DNA of 25,047 nt from NCBI GenBank assembly GCA_029856295.1, contig JAHQWS010000260.1:1-25047 (forward strand), in the 5' to 3' direction. The notes under the pieces are model-generated. The model had not been told where the DNA came from. It ran no database searches and saw nothing but the letters and a program-made list of their open reading frames with translations. This document shows, one piece after another, positions 23,500-25,047 of this stretch (position 1 is its first letter; each line of letters starts with the position of its first letter). A program made the position numbers and the translations under genes. Source of the DNA: Promethearchaeia archaeon (GTDB lineage: Archaea > Asgardarchaeota > Lokiarchaeia > Sigyniarchaeales > SOKP01).

Positions 23500-24612
23500 A
23501 TGAATAATCTATTAGAAAGTATTGAAGAAATCTTATTGATGGGGCCTGGTCCATCATGTGTCCCACCAGAAGTGTACAAAGCTTTAAGTTGCAAAACTTT
23601 GGGCCATCTAGATCCTTATTTCATAAAAATAATGGACGAAATTCAGGTCCTATTGCAACAATTAATGAATACTCAAAATAAATTAACTCTTCCAATCTCA
23701 GGAACCGGGTCATCCGGCATGGAAACATGTTTCGTAAATCTAATTGAACCTCAAGATACTGTGTTAATACTTAAAAATGGCGTTTTTGGCGTTCGGATGG
23801 AGGAAGTTGCATCAAGACTCGGCGCTAAAGTTGATGCAATAGAATTCGAGTGGGGAACTCCAGTGAGACCTGAAATCGTTAAAGAAAAACTTGAGGATAA
23901 ATCATACAAAATAGTAGCGATGGTACATGCAGAAACTTCTACAGGGGTTAGAAATCCTGTTATTGAAATTTCAAAATTATTAGCCGACACGGATTCACTC
24001 TTTTTAGTTGATTCTGTCACTGGTTTTGGTGGAATAGAGGTAAAAGTGGATGATTGGGGGATTGATGCATTTTATAGCGGCACCCAAAAATGCCTATCTT
24101 GTCCCCCGGGATTAGCACCAGTGTCATTTTCAGACCGTGCATTCTCTGTAATTTCTAATCGTAAAAAGAAAGTTCCTAACTGGTATCTTGATATGAATTT
24201 AATAGGCCAATATTGGCAAAAGGACAGGAAGCGAGCATATCATCACACAGCACCAATTAACATGCTATACGGATTATATCAGGCTCTTCTGTTAATCTTT
24301 GAAGAAGGAGTAGAAAACGTCTTTAAACGGCATTTAGAAAATCATATTAAATTAAAGGAAGGTTTGGAAAGATTGGGATTGAAAATGTACGTTGAAGAAT
24401 CATATCGTTTGCCAATGCTAAATGCGGTAACTATCCCTGAAGGCGTAGAGGATGCTAAAGTTCGGCAAATTCTTAGGAATGACTTTAAAATAGAAATCGG
24501 CGCGGGATTAGGACCTCTCGCAGGAAAGATTTGGCGAATTGGATTGATGGGGCATACAGCAAGGGCTGAAAATGTTGATCGTTTCTTAAAAGCTATTGAA
24601 AAAGCACTTTAA
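23500..24612 (+). CDS. Class V aminotransferase (alanine-glyoxylate / serine-pyruvate aminotransferase type)
   Basis: This 370-residue PLP enzyme has the family-typical length. It shows GPGPSCVPPEVYKAL (residues 15-29), the SGTGSSGMET loop that holds the PLP phosphate, Asp171 in VDSVTGFGG (pairs with the PLP ring nitrogen), and the Schiff-base Lys197 in SGTQKCLSCPPG, all diagnostic of the AGXT-like group. Arg346 or a neighbour in KIWRIGLMGH is the usual substrate-carboxylate binder. It transfers amino groups between small amino acids and glyoxylate or pyruvate; related proteins include phosphoserine and ureidoglycine aminotransferases, so the donor is uncertain. AAAGGT lies upstream of the ATG at 23500. 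Confidence 0.9.
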   Translation: MNNLLESIEEILLMGPGPSCVPPEVYKALSCKTLGHLDPYFIKIMDEIQVLLQQLMNTQNKLTLPISGTGSSGMETCFVNLIEPQDTVLILKNGVFGVRMEEVASRLGAKVDAIEFEWGTPVRPEIVKEKLEDKSYKIVAMVHAETSTGVRNPVIEISKLLADTDSLFLVDSVTGFGGIEVKVDDWGIDAFYSGTQKCLSCPPGLAPVSFSDRAFSVISNRKKKVPNWYLDMNLIGQYWQKDRKRAYHHTAPINMLYGLYQALLLIFEEGVENVFKRHLENHIKLKEGLERLGLKMYVEESYRLPMLNAVTIPEGVEDAKVRQILRNDFKIEIGAGLGPLAGKIWRIGLMGHTARAENVDRFLKAIEKAL

Positions 24613-24748
24613 AAATATTGATTCATTACTCCTAAGATTGGAGTATAAGCTCAATATCTTAACAATTTATCCTTTTTCTTTTGAATGTATAATAATAATA
24701 ATAAAATGCTAAGCAAAATTAAAAAATTGTTAGCAATATGTAAATCGT

Positions 24749-25015
24749 ATGACTGTAATTAATATTACTAATCATGGTAGGATTACAATCCCTTCAGAAA
24801 TAAGGAAGAAATATGGATGGAAAGATGGAGATAAAGTTATAATTATCGACCATCCATTAGAGGGAATAAAAATATTGCCCTACCTTTCTGAAGAGAAAAT
24901 AAGAGGGATATTGGATAAGGAAACGGGTATAAAAATTATAAAAGAAATCTTAAATGAAAGGCGTTTAGAAATTGAGAAAGAAAAGCAACGACTATTTAGG
25001 GAAGCTACTAAATGA
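24749..25015 (+). CDS. AbrB/SpoVT-type antitoxin (VapB-like)
   Basis: This 88-residue protein has an N-terminal swapped-hairpin AbrB DNA-binding domain (TNHGRITIPSEIRKKYGWKDGDKVIII) and a C-terminal charged helix (NERRLEIEKEKQRLF) that would bind and neutralise the toxin. Its TGA overlaps the ATG of the following PIN-domain gene (ATGA), the common coupling of antitoxin then toxin. Autoregulation by the complex is expected for the family; no operator was identified. No Shine-Dalgarno sequence precedes the ATG. Confidence 0.88.
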   Translation: MTVINITNHGRITIPSEIRKKYGWKDGDKVIIIDHPLEGIKILPYLSEEKIRGILDKETGIKIIKEILNERRLEIEKEKQRLFREATK

Positions 25016-25047
25016 AAAATACGATAATTATTGATACATGTGTATTG
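25012..25047 (+). CDS. VapC-like PIN-domain toxin, N-terminal fragment at the window edge
   Basis: Only 12 codons are in the window, reading MKNTIIIDTCVL. The hydrophobic strand followed by Asp-Thr-Cys matches the first strand and first catalytic Asp of PIN-domain RNases. With the ATGA overlap to an AbrB-type antitoxin gene this is very likely a VapC toxin. The rest lies beyond the window. Confidence 0.75.
   Translation, partial: MKNTIIIDTCVL

Overview
The window is AT-rich DNA, very probably from an archaeon. The signs are TATA-like boxes shortly upstream of genes, Shine-Dalgarno motifs of the GAGGTG/AGGAGG type, frequent TTG and GTG starts, thiolase genes followed by DUF35 zinc-ribbon genes, a two-gene B12-dependent mutase, and an AbrB/PIN toxin-antitoxin pair. 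The AT bias and this gene mix suggest an Asgard (Lokiarchaeia-like) genome. That placement is inference; no rRNA or marker gene is present. I see no tRNA, rRNA, insertion sequence or CRISPR array.

Layout. (1) 1-629: 3'-truncated M28 metallopeptidase on the minus strand, with no recognisable start codon. (2) 757-3033: a thiolase + DUF35 pair (minus), divergent from a MaoC-type enoyl-CoA hydratase (plus). (3) 3223-6561: a GPH-type MFS transporter and a CocE/PepX-like alpha/beta hydrolase. (4) 6631-9919: a minus-strand operon of a second thiolase paralog (nucleophilic Cys replaced by Pro), a DUF35 protein and a canonical methylmalonyl-CoA mutase large subunit. (5) 9920-10443: a gene-free control region with repeats. 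(6) 10444-13280: a SagB-like nitroreductase, an M14-like metallopeptidase and a cob(I)alamin adenosyltransferase. (7) 13466-16476: a two-subunit CoA-transferase-family enzyme lacking the usual catalytic Glu, convergent with a canonical acetyl-CoA acetyltransferase. (8) 16630-17700: a cysteine-rich iron-sulfur protein. (9) 17726-20990: a strongly divergent B12-dependent acyl-CoA mutase, its B12-binding subunit and a MeaB GTPase. (10) 21204-25047: a HEPN-MNT fusion, an M20 peptidase, a class V aminotransferase and an AbrB/VapC pair cut by the window end.

The central theme is CoA-thioester carbon metabolism with adenosyl-B12 radical chemistry. The window encodes hydration (MaoC), C-C cleavage or condensation (three thiolase-family enzymes), CoA transfer or ring-opening hydrolysis, two carbon-skeleton mutases, the G-protein that protects them, and the enzyme that makes their cofactor. 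I infer degradation (or rebuilding) of branched acyl chains yielding propionyl-CoA, with the divergent mutase acting on a non-carboxylated branched acyl-CoA. The most unusual items are the divergent mutase, which lacks three active-site residues kept by its neighbour paralog, and the Cys-less thiolase placed in an operon with DUF35 and methylmalonyl-CoA mutase.
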